Below are positions 8,336 to 16,038 of a DNA stretch of 64,000 bases, piece after piece (positions within the stretch are counted from its first letter, which is position 1; each line of letters starts with the position of its first letter). The position numbers were made by a program, and so were the translations under genes. The notes beneath the pieces were generated by a model. The model saw nothing but the letters and a program-made list of their open reading frames with translations. It did not search any database and was not told the DNA's origin. Source of the DNA: Roseateles oligotrophus (GTDB lineage: Bacteria; Pseudomonadota; Gammaproteobacteria; Burkholderiales; Burkholderiaceae_C); the NCBI RefSeq assembly GCF_025717515.1, contig NZ_JAJIRN010000001.1:434001-498000 (forward strand). The letters are read 5' to 3'.

Positions 8336-8876
8336 CGGCCTCGGCCATCACCTTCGCCGCGCTGTCGCCGATCAAGTAGCGCGCGCCCGCGCCGGCCTTG
8401 CCGGCCGCGTCTGCGGGGTTGTAGAGCGCGCATTTGCTCAGCGACAAGCAGCCGCAGCCAATGCATGAGCTCAAGGTGTCGCGCAGCCTAGTCAACTCTG
8501 CAATGCGCTGGTCCAGGATTGGGCGCCAGGACGTCGACAGGCGCTGCCAGTCGGCCGGGGTCGGCGTGCGCCCCTCGGGCAATTCGGCCAAGGCGGCGCG
8601 AATCTGCTCCAGGCTCAAACCGACCGTTTGCGCCGCGCGAATAAAAGCCAGTCGGCGCAAGTCGCCTCGCGCATAGTGGCGCCGGCCGCCTTGTTTGCTT
8701 TCACTTGCGCTGCGCTGGCTGCTCAGCAGCCCCTGCTCTTCATAAAAGCGCAGCGCACTGGCGGCCACGCCACTGCGTTTGACCAAGTCGCCGATCGTCA
8801 GCCGGGTCTCGGCCGCTGCCGTCTTTGATGCGCTCTTTGATGTGGCTTTTGATGTGGAGTCTGGCTTGTTGGACAT
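8268..8876 (-). CDS. soxR: Redox-sensitive MerR-family regulator SoxR
   Basis: A 202-residue transcription factor. The helix-turn-helix is at about 25-50 (LTIGDLVKRSGVAASALRFYEE-like, with wing GGRRHYARGDLRRL). A dimerisation helix follows, then the [2Fe-2S] cluster site with C138, C141, C143 and C149 in CIGCGCLSLSKC, the SoxR-specific CX2CXCX5C. It is longer than enteric SoxR. It has a Ser/Thr/Lys-rich N-terminal arm of about 24 residues and an Ala/Arg-rich tail of about 45 residues, and the tail overlaps the convergent speH. Oxidation of the cluster by redox-cycling agents normally activates the protein. A matching operator lies 22 bases upstream, shared with the divergent questin-oxidase-like gene. 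Confidence 0.93.
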   Translation of the reverse strand: MSNKPDSTSKATSKSASKTAAAETRLTIGDLVKRSGVAASALRFYEEQGLLSSQRSASESKQGGRRHYARGDLRRLAFIRAAQTVGLSLEQIRAALAELPEGRTPTPADWQRLSTSWRPILDQRIAELTRLRDTLSSCIGCGCLSLSKCALYNPADAAGKAGAGARYLIGDSAAKVMAEAAKSAPARRAAAPAAAPVRVRKR

Positions 8877-8892
8877 GGTTCGAAAAAATCGC

Positions 8893-8926
8893 TTGACTTC
8901 AAGTTCACTTGAACTTTCAGTATAGA
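8893..8926 (+). promoter_or_regulatory. SoxR-box promoter for the divergent questin-oxidase-like gene
   Basis: A near-perfect palindrome, TTCAAGT-TC-ACTTGAA (8898-8913), resembles the core of the enterobacterial soxS operator. It overlaps a -35-like TTGACT (8893-8898). The best -10 is TATAGA (8921-8926), 22 bases away. A weaker CAGTAT (8918-8923) would give the 19-base spacer typical of MerR-family promoters. Direction and spacing favour control of the gene starting at 8954. Autoregulation of soxR is possible. Confidence 0.75.
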
Positions 8927-8953
8927 GGCCTTGCTACCTTAATCAAGCGCATC

Positions 8954-9979
8954 ATGACCCACGCACAAGCAAACATCTCCGCATTGGCCCCTTGGCTGGA
9001 ACTCAATCTGCGGCAATTCCCGCTCGAGTACGGCGACCAACTCAGCAGCCATCTGCCCATGGCCTTGCATGCCTTGCACAGCCTGGGTGCCGACGAGGCG
9101 CGCATGGCCGCCTTCTTCAATAGCTATAGCCGTCGATTCGAAGGCATGGTGGCACCGTCTGCGGTAGCGGCCCCTGAGGACTGGCTGAGCTTGCGTGGCG
9201 ACTGGTCGGCTTACAGCGCCCTGCGCAGCTACTTTGAGTTGGCCTTGGCGGCTGAAGGGCGTGACGCATTGCTGCGCCGGGTTTTGCCCGATTTGTTGCC
9301 GGGCATATCGGCGGTCGCTTTTCATGGCGCGATCCGGCTGGCCCATGCGGTGGAGGGTGGGCACGGCCCCGAGTTGGTGGCGGCCTTGGCCTATTGGGCC
9401 AGTCGTTGGCAGCAGTTGCCGGCGCCAGCCGTGCAAAGCGGTGTTGAGTCCTTGAACTTGCCTGCTTGGTCCGAGCGCTTGGTGGCGGGCGCATCCACCT
9501 GGCGCAGTGAGGCGCCCTTGATTTTTCTGCGCATGATGGAGGCCAGCGCCAGGCCTGTGTATGCCGAGTTAGTGTGGGCCGCGCCTGCCGCGGCGCCGAC
9601 CTTGCTGGCTCGCGTGGCGGAGCTGGCGAGCCTGGCCTTGGACTATTACTTGCACAGCGCCAATTTCACCGTGCTGCACATGATCACCGGCCTGCGCGCT
9701 GTGCGTGTGTTGGCACCCTGGATACCGGCCGAGCCGAACTTTCAAATACAGGTGCAGGCCATTCTGACTCAGGCCTTTGTCGCCGCCTATATGGCCGGGC
9801 GTGTGCAATGGCGAGACACTCCGGAGCCCAAAAATGGCTTGAACTGGGCCGAGCTCGCCGACGCCGCAACCCAAGCCGAAGACGACCATGTCATCAAGCT
9901 GGTGCATGCCTGCCGAGAAGAAATGGCGGTCTATGGTGATCCGCAGTATTTGCAGGCCGCAGCGATGGCTTTGCGGTGA
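8954..9979 (+). CDS. Questin oxidase-like protein (DUF4243 family)
   Basis: A 341-residue protein recognised from AFHGAIRLAHAVE and the later FTVLHMITGLRAVRVL block. These correspond to the conserved His-containing motifs of questin oxidase-like proteins. Fungal members carry out Baeyer-Villiger cleavage of the anthraquinone questin with NADPH, apparently without a classical flavin motif. The bacterial substrate is unknown. The ATG at 8954 is chosen because the open frame further upstream (8909) lies inside the operator and -10 region. No signal peptide is seen. The gene is divergent from soxR with a SoxR-type box between them, so induction by redox-active compounds is a reasonable inference. 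Its 3' end converges on the flavoprotein gene, 12 bases away. Confidence 0.72.
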   Translation: MTHAQANISALAPWLELNLRQFPLEYGDQLSSHLPMALHALHSLGADEARMAAFFNSYSRRFEGMVAPSAVAAPEDWLSLRGDWSAYSALRSYFELALAAEGRDALLRRVLPDLLPGISAVAFHGAIRLAHAVEGGHGPELVAALAYWASRWQQLPAPAVQSGVESLNLPAWSERLVAGASTWRSEAPLIFLRMMEASARPVYAELVWAAPAAAPTLLARVAELASLALDYYLHSANFTVLHMITGLRAVRVLAPWIPAEPNFQIQVQAILTQAFVAAYMAGRVQWRDTPEPKNGLNWAELADAATQAEDDHVIKLVHACREEMAVYGDPQYLQAAAMALR

Positions 9980-9991
9980 AATGGGTGATCT

Positions 9992-11566
9992 CTAACGGCG
10001 GCCGAGGCGGGCCGCCAGCTTTGAGGCCAAGTCGAAGCCCTGCGTATAAGCCTCCTCAAACACCGAGTAGCCGGCCAGATCGCTGTGCGCGAAATGCAAC
10101 CGGCCTTGTGGCTGCTGAAGCGCGCTGAGCGCCGCCGAGCCACGCAGCCCCGGCACAGGGATGCTCATCGCGTGGCCCCAGCGCACCAGATCGGCGCGCT
10201 CGATCTGGCCAAGCAGATCGGGGTGAACCGGCATCAAGTCGGCCAATATCTGCCTCAGCCAATGCCGCCAGTCTTGTCGAAGCAGCTCGCCGCGCCGTGC
10301 TTGAGGCAGCGCCCAGTAGGCGCTCAGCACGGTCGCACCGGCCTGCGGTTTGAGGCTCTGGTGCATCGCATCGACATAGCCCAAGCCCTGGCTGGCGTAG
10401 ATCACATTGTCCCAGGCAGGCGGCGCGCCGCTGCGCTGCAAGAGCGGGCCTTTCAGCTGCAGATTGGCGACCAGCCAGGGGGCATAACGCATTTGTTCGG
10501 CGGCGGCCTTCAGTGGCGCGAGGCCTTGGCCCAGCAGCTTGTTGGCGATGAAAAGCGGTGTGGCCAGCACCAGCTGCTCGGCCTGCCAGCGCTCGGCGCT
10601 CTGCCTCGCTTCGTTCCAGACCAGGAGCTCAACCTGATGTTTGCCCGACTCCACCCTCAAGACGCTGCGGCCGCGGTGGATCTGCGCCGTCACCGGGGCC
10701 GCGATCGCGTCGGTCAAAAACGCGTTGCCCTGCGGCCAGGTCAGCACCGCTTCGCGCTCGGCGCTCGAGCCTGCCGGATGAAAGCCGTGGCGGCTGGCAA
10801 AGTAATGCAGCCCCGCCCAGGCCGACACATCTTGTAGGCCGGCGCCATAGTCATCCCGGCAGCAGTAGTCCAGATACCAGCGCAGATGCGGGTCGCTCAG
10901 CCCTTGACTTGTCAACCAGGCGGCAAAGCTTTGGCCGTCCAAGGCGGCATGGCCCGGCGTCCAAGGTGCGCGGCGCGTCGGCATGGCGAAGCCCAACTGC
11001 GCCTGCGCGGCCTCGACGGCGCGTTCGAACAAGCGCTGTTGTGCTTGTGCCGAGGCGGTCTGCGCCGGTGGCAGCAAACCGTCATGCCAGGCAGCGTCAA
11101 AAAACAGCCGCTCCTGCGGGCTGTGGCAGAGGTGGCGCTCGTCCCAGACCGGGCGGCCGAGTCGCTGCCGCACCAGCCCCAACTCTTCAAGCAGTTGGTA
11201 CACCTCGTGCGAATGCGGGCCGGGCAGAGGGAGGTAATGCGCGCCGGTCGGGCAGACCATGCCGCCCATTTTGTGAGCGCGACTATTGCCTCCGACCTCG
11301 TCCTCCAACTCCAGGAGCGCGAAGTCGGCTATGCCGGCCTGGCTCAAACCTCTTGCGCAGGCAAGACCTGACACCCCCGCCCCGATGATCAGCACCTGGG
11401 TTCGTCGCAGCGGGCCATCGCCTGCCTTTGGTGGCTCAGCGCGCAGGCGGTGGCCGCGTTCGGCATGGGCGCCACCGACCCAGCCGCCCGCCGTTTCTGC
11501 AAGGGGTGCCTCACAGCCCGCCAGCAGCAGCGAAGCGCTGCCCATCAATAATTCACGCCGCCGCAC
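9992..11566 (-). CDS. Exported FAD-dependent amine-oxidase-like oxidoreductase (lipoprotein)
   Basis: A 524-residue flavoprotein. The N-terminus MRRRELLMG followed by ASLLLAGC combines twin arginines with a lipobox (C18), so a Tat-exported lipoprotein is likely. The FAD Rossmann motif VLIIGAGVSGLACARGL is at about 58-74, with an acidic residue at its strand end (LLELEDEVGGNSR). The C-terminal FAD block ends HSDLAGYSVFEEAYTQG. The overall plan is that of flavin monoamine/polyamine oxidases. The start is GTG at 11564-11566, directly abutting the stop of the membrane aminopropyltransferase gene without a spacer, so the two are co-translated. A polyamine or other amine substrate is suggested only by this context. 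Confidence 0.8.
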   Translation of the reverse strand: MRRRELLMGSASLLLAGCEAPLAETAGGWVGGAHAERGHRLRAEPPKAGDGPLRRTQVLIIGAGVSGLACARGLSQAGIADFALLELEDEVGGNSRAHKMGGMVCPTGAHYLPLPGPHSHEVYQLLEELGLVRQRLGRPVWDERHLCHSPQERLFFDAAWHDGLLPPAQTASAQAQQRLFERAVEAAQAQLGFAMPTRRAPWTPGHAALDGQSFAAWLTSQGLSDPHLRWYLDYCCRDDYGAGLQDVSAWAGLHYFASRHGFHPAGSSAEREAVLTWPQGNAFLTDAIAAPVTAQIHRGRSVLRVESGKHQVELLVWNEARQSAERWQAEQLVLATPLFIANKLLGQGLAPLKAAAEQMRYAPWLVANLQLKGPLLQRSGAPPAWDNVIYASQGLGYVDAMHQSLKPQAGATVLSAYWALPQARRGELLRQDWRHWLRQILADLMPVHPDLLGQIERADLVRWGHAMSIPVPGLRGSAALSALQQPQGRLHFAHSDLAGYSVFEEAYTQGFDLASKLAARLGRR

Positions 11567-13144
11567 TCAATGCACCTTGCCCCATTCCGCCTCGAACTCA
11601 TGCACCAGTTGCTGGTTCGACAGGCGGTTCACCTCGGTCGGCAGGCGCGCCATATCGGGCGGAAAATTCATCAGCGCGGGCAGGCCGGCCAGGTCCAGAA
11701 ACTTCAGCCCGGCGGGCAGCGCGCGCGGCGGCGCCCAGGGGCGCCGGCCGGCCAGCACAAAGCCCCATTCGCCAAAGCTGGGCACATGGGCGTGGTAGGG
11801 GGTCGTCGTCAGGCCGACTGCCTCCAGCGTGCTGACCACGGTCCAGAAGCTGCGCCTGGCGATCAAGGGCGAGGTGGTCTGCACCACCGCGTAGCCGCCG
11901 GCCGTCAGATGCTGGTCAATCAGCTGATAGAAGCTCGTCGTGTAGAGCTTGCCCAGCGCGAAATTGCTGGGGTCGGGGAAGTCGATCACGATCACATCAA
12001 AATGCCCGGCCTGCTGCTCCAGCCAGCCGAAAGCATCGGCGTTGACGATCTTCAGCTTCGGCGAAAGCAGCGCGTCGCCGTTGAGCTGGCGCAGCAGGGG
12101 CAGGGTCGAGAACAGCCGCGTCATATGCGGGTCCAGCTCGACCAGGGTGACGCTTTGCACGCTCGGGTAACGCAATACCTCCCGCACCGCCATGCCGTCG
12201 CCGCCGCCCAAGATCAAAACATTTTTCGGCGCGCCATGGCCGGCCATCGCCGGATGCACCAAGGCCTCGTGATAGCGGTATTCGTCCTTGGAATGGAATT
12301 GCAGATTGCCGTTCAGGAACAGACGCACGCCCGCATTGCCCTGGGTGACGACGACGCGCTGATAGTCCGAACTCTCGCGCAGCAGGATGTGCTCGCCGTA
12401 GAAACGGTCCTCGGCCCAGCTCGTCAGTCGGTCGGCGCCCAGCATCGCCGCCAATAGCAGGCCGAAGCTGGCGGCGCAGGCCAAGGCATGGCCGCGCCAG
12501 GCCCGCAGTTGTGAGCGAAATAGCCACAGCGCCCAGATCGCCACCAGTACATTCAAAAGCCCGAAGAACAGGCCCGTGCGCACCAGACCCAGATGGGGCA
12601 CCAGCAGCAGCGGGAAGGCCAAGGCCACGACCAGGGCGCCAAGGTAGTCAAATGTCAGCACCTGCGAGACCAGATCGCCCAGCTCATAGCGCTTACTGAA
12701 CTGCTTTTTGAGAATGCGCATGACCAGCGGAATTTCCAGCCCGACCAAGGCGCCGACCAGCAGCACCAGGCCGTAAAGCAGCACTCGAAAGGCCGCCAGC
12801 TGGCCCGGCGGCAAGAGACTGTGGGCAAGAAAAAGCGCGGCCGGCATCAACCCGCCCACCAAGCCCACCAGCAACTCGATTTTCAGAAACTGCGCGACCA
12901 ACTGGCGCCTCAGATAGCGGCTCAGCCAGGAGCCCAGCCCCATCGCAAACAGATAAGTGCCGATGATGGTGGAGAACTGCAGGACCGAGTCACCGAGCAG
13001 GTAACTGGCCAGCGCACCGGCCGTCAGCTCATAGACCAGACCGCAGGCGGCGATGACGAAGACGCTGGCGAGCAGCAGCAACTCGGGCAGGGAGATGCGG
13101 CTTGCGTCGATTTCTGAGTTGCTGGATGGGGCGGAAGGTGACAT
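11567..13144 (-). CDS. Membrane-bound polyamine aminopropyltransferase-like protein (spermidine synthase fold)
   Basis: A 525-residue two-part protein. From about residue 18 to 225 there are some seven hydrophobic segments (for example LLLLASVFVIAACGLVYELT and IEIPLVMRILKK-like loops). The C-terminal half is a spermidine-synthase methyltransferase fold with LFLNGNLQFHSKDEYRYHEALVHP, the AdoMet loop ILGGGDGMAVREVL, the acidic VELDP and IVIDFPDPSN. These match aminopropyltransferase active-site blocks. The ATG at 13144 is preferred to the open extension to 13246, which lacks conserved sequence. It likely uses decarboxylated AdoMet from SpeH. The real acceptor amine, and whether the membrane part transports or anchors, are unknown. 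Confidence 0.85.
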   Translation of the reverse strand: MSPSAPSSNSEIDASRISLPELLLLASVFVIAACGLVYELTAGALASYLLGDSVLQFSTIIGTYLFAMGLGSWLSRYLRRQLVAQFLKIELLVGLVGGLMPAALFLAHSLLPPGQLAAFRVLLYGLVLLVGALVGLEIPLVMRILKKQFSKRYELGDLVSQVLTFDYLGALVVALAFPLLLVPHLGLVRTGLFFGLLNVLVAIWALWLFRSQLRAWRGHALACAASFGLLLAAMLGADRLTSWAEDRFYGEHILLRESSDYQRVVVTQGNAGVRLFLNGNLQFHSKDEYRYHEALVHPAMAGHGAPKNVLILGGGDGMAVREVLRYPSVQSVTLVELDPHMTRLFSTLPLLRQLNGDALLSPKLKIVNADAFGWLEQQAGHFDVIVIDFPDPSNFALGKLYTTSFYQLIDQHLTAGGYAVVQTTSPLIARRSFWTVVSTLEAVGLTTTPYHAHVPSFGEWGFVLAGRRPWAPPRALPAGLKFLDLAGLPALMNFPPDMARLPTEVNRLSNQQLVHEFEAEWGKVH

Positions 13145-13246
13145 GAGGGCGAGCTTAGCCGAAGCTGCTGATTGGCTACATTCTTCTGCTCGTCGACCTC
13201 TTCCCTGCGCTTGTCGTGCAGCGAGCTTTGCTTGCCTGCGCCGCAC

Positions 13247-13705
13247 TCAAGGTCGGTGACCGGGGCTTGTTGGCCGCGCTTGATTTGTCAGTGGAACCGA
13301 CTCGGCCGCTAAAAGACCTTCGGCACGAGACGTCAAGATGCAAGCGACGAATATCGCGGCTGTCACATCAAAGGTCAGACAGAACCCTGGCCAGCCCTGC
13401 GGCACACCGCTGTTGTGAACCAGCTTGTGATGAAAGAAGTCCATCACGCCGTGCCCGGCAAGTGCGGCGACAAGCAGCCACAAATTGCGCTTGAAGCCGA
13501 GCAAGGCGACGACCGTGAATACGGCCGAAATGGCGAGCTCGGACAGCAGCACTTGCTTGTCGCCATCAATCACCGCGAACAAGACGTAATAGGTGGCGAT
13601 GACGATCATCATCGCCGGGTAGAACACTCGGTCTCGGTCCATGGCCAGCAGATGGGCGCCGCCGCAGACAGCTAGCGCAAGGGCGATGCCCACGAAAAAT
13701 TCCAT
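13247..13705 (-). CDS. Small multi-pass membrane protein of unknown function
   Basis: A 152-residue protein starting MEFFVGIALALAVCGGAHLL, with four hydrophobic stretches and a short polar tail. A conserved-looking loop, HGVMDFFHHKLVHN, contains several His and one Asp and could bind metal; that is inference. I do not recognise the family with certainty. It lies 40 bases downstream of the di-haem peroxidase gene in the same direction. The open frame upstream to 13765 overlaps that gene and has no membrane or signal features, so the ATG at 13703-13705 is used. Confidence 0.7.
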   Translation of the reverse strand: MEFFVGIALALAVCGGAHLLAMDRDRVFYPAMMIVIATYYVLFAVIDGDKQVLLSELAISAVFTVVALLGFKRNLWLLVAALAGHGVMDFFHHKLVHNSGVPQGWPGFCLTFDVTAAIFVACILTSRAEGLLAAESVPLTNQARPTSPGHRP

Positions 13706-13745
13706 AGCTTGTTCTCCAGTTGGTAGCCAATGAGCTTGCGGGCAC

Positions 13746-15056
13746 TTATCTTTTTGGGGCGTCAAGAATCGGGCCCGACAGCGTCGCGAGAAAGTCCGCC
13801 AAGTCCTTGATCTCTTGCTCGTTCAGCTGGATCGGCTGGCGCTCGCTTGGTGTTCCGGCGCGGCCCTTGGCGGCGCTGCTCAGTTCCGACCGCCCGATGA
13901 CGGCGGCCGGCGCCTTCACATAGTGATTGATGACCTCCGCGATGGTCTTGAATTGGCCTGCATGCATATAGGGAGGCCGCAAGCTCACATTGCGCAAGCT
14001 CGGTGTCTTGAACGCGCCGTCCAAGGCCGGGTCGGTGCTGACCATGAAACGCAGCTCCTGGCATTGCTCCGGCGCGGCGTCACTGAAGCGGCCGAGGCAA
14101 TTGAACTCATCTTGCTGCACCTTGGCCAGCGCACTTGCGCGGCCATGGTCGGGCCGGCTGGGGTCGCGTTGTGGCACCGCCGTGTTGTGGAAATGCTGGT
14201 CGGTGAATAGCGGGCCGTTGTGGCAGCTCACGCATTGCCCCTTGCCGATGAATATGCGCAGGCCCTGGATCTCTTGCGCTGTCAGGTCTTGCTGGGCGCT
14301 TGCGTCCCCCAGCAAGTTGCCGACAACGTAGCGATCAAAGCGCGATTCGCCGTGGATCAGCGTCTTTTCGTAGGCCGCAATCGCCTTGCCCATATTGGCG
14401 AAAACGCGGCTGACCTCGGCTTGCGCTTTGCCGTCCATCCGCCGCCAGGCGGCTTGTTCGGCCGGCATTCCCAGCGGCCCGGCGTCTTGCGGCAAGGCGC
14501 TCAGATCGGGCATGGGCTTGAAGATCGCCTCATAGTCGGCGCGGTAATGGGCTTGCAGCAGATGGGCGTAGCGGCTGCGGTTACCGCCATGTTCGACGGC
14601 GTCTTCCAGCGGGCCCAGCGCCTGCGACCAGAGGCTGTCTTTGCGGCCGTCCCAGAACAACCAGGGGCTGTGCGCGCTGCCGACAATTGGCATCGCCCGC
14701 CTTGCGCCGAGGCCGACACCGCGCCCAAGTGGCAGTCCGTCCTGGAATTGCTTGTTCGCGTCGTGGCAGCTGGCGCATGACACCGCCTGGTTCTGGCTGA
14801 AGCGAACATCATTGAAGAGGCGCCGGCCCAGCTCAATGGCTGCGGGCGAACCCTCCACCGCATTCGACGAATCTGCCGGCGTGGGTGGCAAATTTTTGAG
14901 CTGCAGAGAGGCCAACAGGTCGAGCTCCGCTGGGCTCCACGGTGCCCGCACGCTGAGGGCTTGATGCTGGGGTCCGGCACTGAATCCGCTCAGCAGCGAG
15001 GCTGCGACGAGAAGCAGCGGGCCGAGTACGAGGCTTGTTGAAATGGCTTTGCGCAT
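13746..15056 (-). CDS. Di-haem cytochrome c peroxidase (MauG/CcpA family)
   Basis: A 436-residue periplasmic protein with a signal peptide (hydrophobic residues 9-25). It has two c-type haem sites, CASCH (94-98) and CVSCH (275-279). Flanking blocks FNDVRFSQNQAVSCASCH, GKGQCVSCHNGPLF, FKTPSLRNVSLRPPYMH and the distal-methionine region are those of bacterial di-haem peroxidases and MauG relatives. Classical members reduce H2O2 with electrons from cytochrome c; MauG relatives oxidise protein side chains. Which applies here cannot be told. It is preceded by a FixH-like lipoprotein gene and followed by a small membrane protein gene, probably as one operon. Confidence 0.9.
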   Translation of the reverse strand: MRKAISTSLVLGPLLLVAASLLSGFSAGPQHQALSVRAPWSPAELDLLASLQLKNLPPTPADSSNAVEGSPAAIELGRRLFNDVRFSQNQAVSCASCHDANKQFQDGLPLGRGVGLGARRAMPIVGSAHSPWLFWDGRKDSLWSQALGPLEDAVEHGGNRSRYAHLLQAHYRADYEAIFKPMPDLSALPQDAGPLGMPAEQAAWRRMDGKAQAEVSRVFANMGKAIAAYEKTLIHGESRFDRYVVGNLLGDASAQQDLTAQEIQGLRIFIGKGQCVSCHNGPLFTDQHFHNTAVPQRDPSRPDHGRASALAKVQQDEFNCLGRFSDAAPEQCQELRFMVSTDPALDGAFKTPSLRNVSLRPPYMHAGQFKTIAEVINHYVKAPAAVIGRSELSSAAKGRAGTPSERQPIQLNEQEIKDLADFLATLSGPILDAPKR

Positions 15057-15086
15057 GAGGCTTCCTCGGTGCTTGAAGAGCGTCAG

Positions 15087-15524
15087 TTAGCGCGCTGCCG
15101 CGGGCGTCGCGACGATGGTGTTGAAGCTCACCTGGTCGGCGCCGCCTCCTTCACTGTGGATGGCCAGCTTGATTTCCCACCAGCCGCTCATGCTGAACTT
15201 CATGCCTTCCAGCAAATAGATACCGTCAGCCAACTCTCGCGTGACCTGCGGGCGAGTGGGCAGACCGTGGCCATGCTGCGGCATGCCGCCGTCCACCGCA
15301 ATCTCCGCATGCGTGATTGGCCGGCCGTCTGCTGTTGTCAGTTTGATTTGCCAGGTATGGATCTGATTGATCGCTGCCGCCTTGGCGGGCGGCTGCAGCG
15401 CGACGATGAATTTGCCTTCGGCCGTTGGGCGAGTCAGTGCGAGATTCAGATCGTCCGGGGGAGCCGCGCAAGCGGCGATGCCGAAGGCAGCGAGCAGCGA
15501 GAGCTTGGAAATGATGCGGTACAT
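15087..15524 (-). CDS. FixH/YtkA-like lipoprotein
   Basis: A 145-residue protein starting MYRIISKLSLLAAFGIAAC, with a lipobox cysteine at C19, so it is probably anchored in the envelope. The mature part has an immunoglobulin-like beta pattern. HTWQIKLTTADGRPITHAEIAVDGGMPQHGHG and YLLEGMKFSMSGWWEIKL-type strands match FixH/YtkA domains. The GGMPQHGHG segment has Met and two His that could bind copper; that is inference. It is the first gene of the unit leading into the di-haem peroxidase (30-base gap). The open frame upstream to 15578 lacks a signal and is rejected. Confidence 0.72.
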   Translation of the reverse strand: MYRIISKLSLLAAFGIAACAAPPDDLNLALTRPTAEGKFIVALQPPAKAAAINQIHTWQIKLTTADGRPITHAEIAVDGGMPQHGHGLPTRPQVTRELADGIYLLEGMKFSMSGWWEIKLAIHSEGGGADQVSFNTIVATPAAAR

Positions 15525-15876
15525 GGTGAGGTCTCCAAAAGGTGTGAGGGCAAGCGGCGAAGGCGAAATGCCTGGCACCGAGCTGGACTTTCGTCGGTGC
15601 CGCTGGCTGGCGATAGCGACTTGTGATCAGCCGTTCCGCGCCGTCCCTGACTGGTGCTGATTGGCGCTTGAGTGGTCAAGGCGCCCGACCGCCCGGTGCC
15701 AATATGGCTTGGCCCGCTGCGGGGCTTGCTTGCCAAAACCATTCGGTCGCCAAGCGCAACCGTTCCGGCATTGCCGCCAACAGCCCGTCTCAAATAGCTG
15801 TTGGCATGGAGCCATCGCAGCGAAAGTCCAGTCATCGAAGACATCCCGTCTTCGATTCACCCAAAGGAAGCAAATC
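15525..15876. promoter_or_regulatory. Divergent control region with perfect hairpin before the metallothionein-like gene
   Basis: This 352-base gap separates the FixH-like gene (leftward) from the metallothionein-like gene (rightward). The clearest element is ATCGAAGAC-ATCCC-GTCTTCGAT at 15834-15856, nine perfect pairs around a five-base loop. It ends nine bases before the AAAGGAAG ribosome binding site of the Cys-rich peptide. GCACCGA (15575-15581) and TCGGTGC (15594-15600) form a second dyad in the leader of the FixH-like gene. An imperfect dyad spans 15661-15686. I find no clear -35/-10 pair. Confidence 0.6.
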
Positions 15877-16029
15877 ATGAACGATACAAATCAAAGCCCT
15901 TGCCGCTGTGCGACTTGCCCTGGCTCTGCCTGCCGCTGCGGTTGCCAGCAGCCCAGCACCGCGCCACAGACCTGCGCCTGCGGTCCGCAATGCCCATGTG
16001 GCCCGGCTTGCGCCTGCCCCAAAAACTGA
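15877..16029 (+). CDS. Small Cys-rich metallothionein-like protein
   Basis: A 50-residue peptide with 12 cysteines, at 9, 11, 14, 19, 21, 23, 33, 35, 39, 41, 45 and 47. They are arranged as CxC and CxxxC pairs in two halves split by a Pro/Thr/Gln linker (24-32). No aromatic residues or histidines occur. This composition is that of a metallothionein, with CxC spacing favouring Cu(I), Zn or Cd thiolate clusters; the metal is inference. The ATG at 15877 follows AAAGGAAG by a good distance. The open frame reaching back to 15661 is rejected as non-coding. The next gene (HD domain) starts nine bases after the stop, so they form an operon. Confidence 0.8.
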   Translation: MNDTNQSPCRCATCPGSACRCGCQQPSTAPQTCACGPQCPCGPACACPKN

Positions 16030-16038
16030 AGAAATCTG

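Noticed and set aside
15661-15876. Longer start for the Cys-rich peptide
   Set aside because: The extension has no conserved pattern and would swallow the hairpin and the good ribosome site; the ATG at 15877 fits better.
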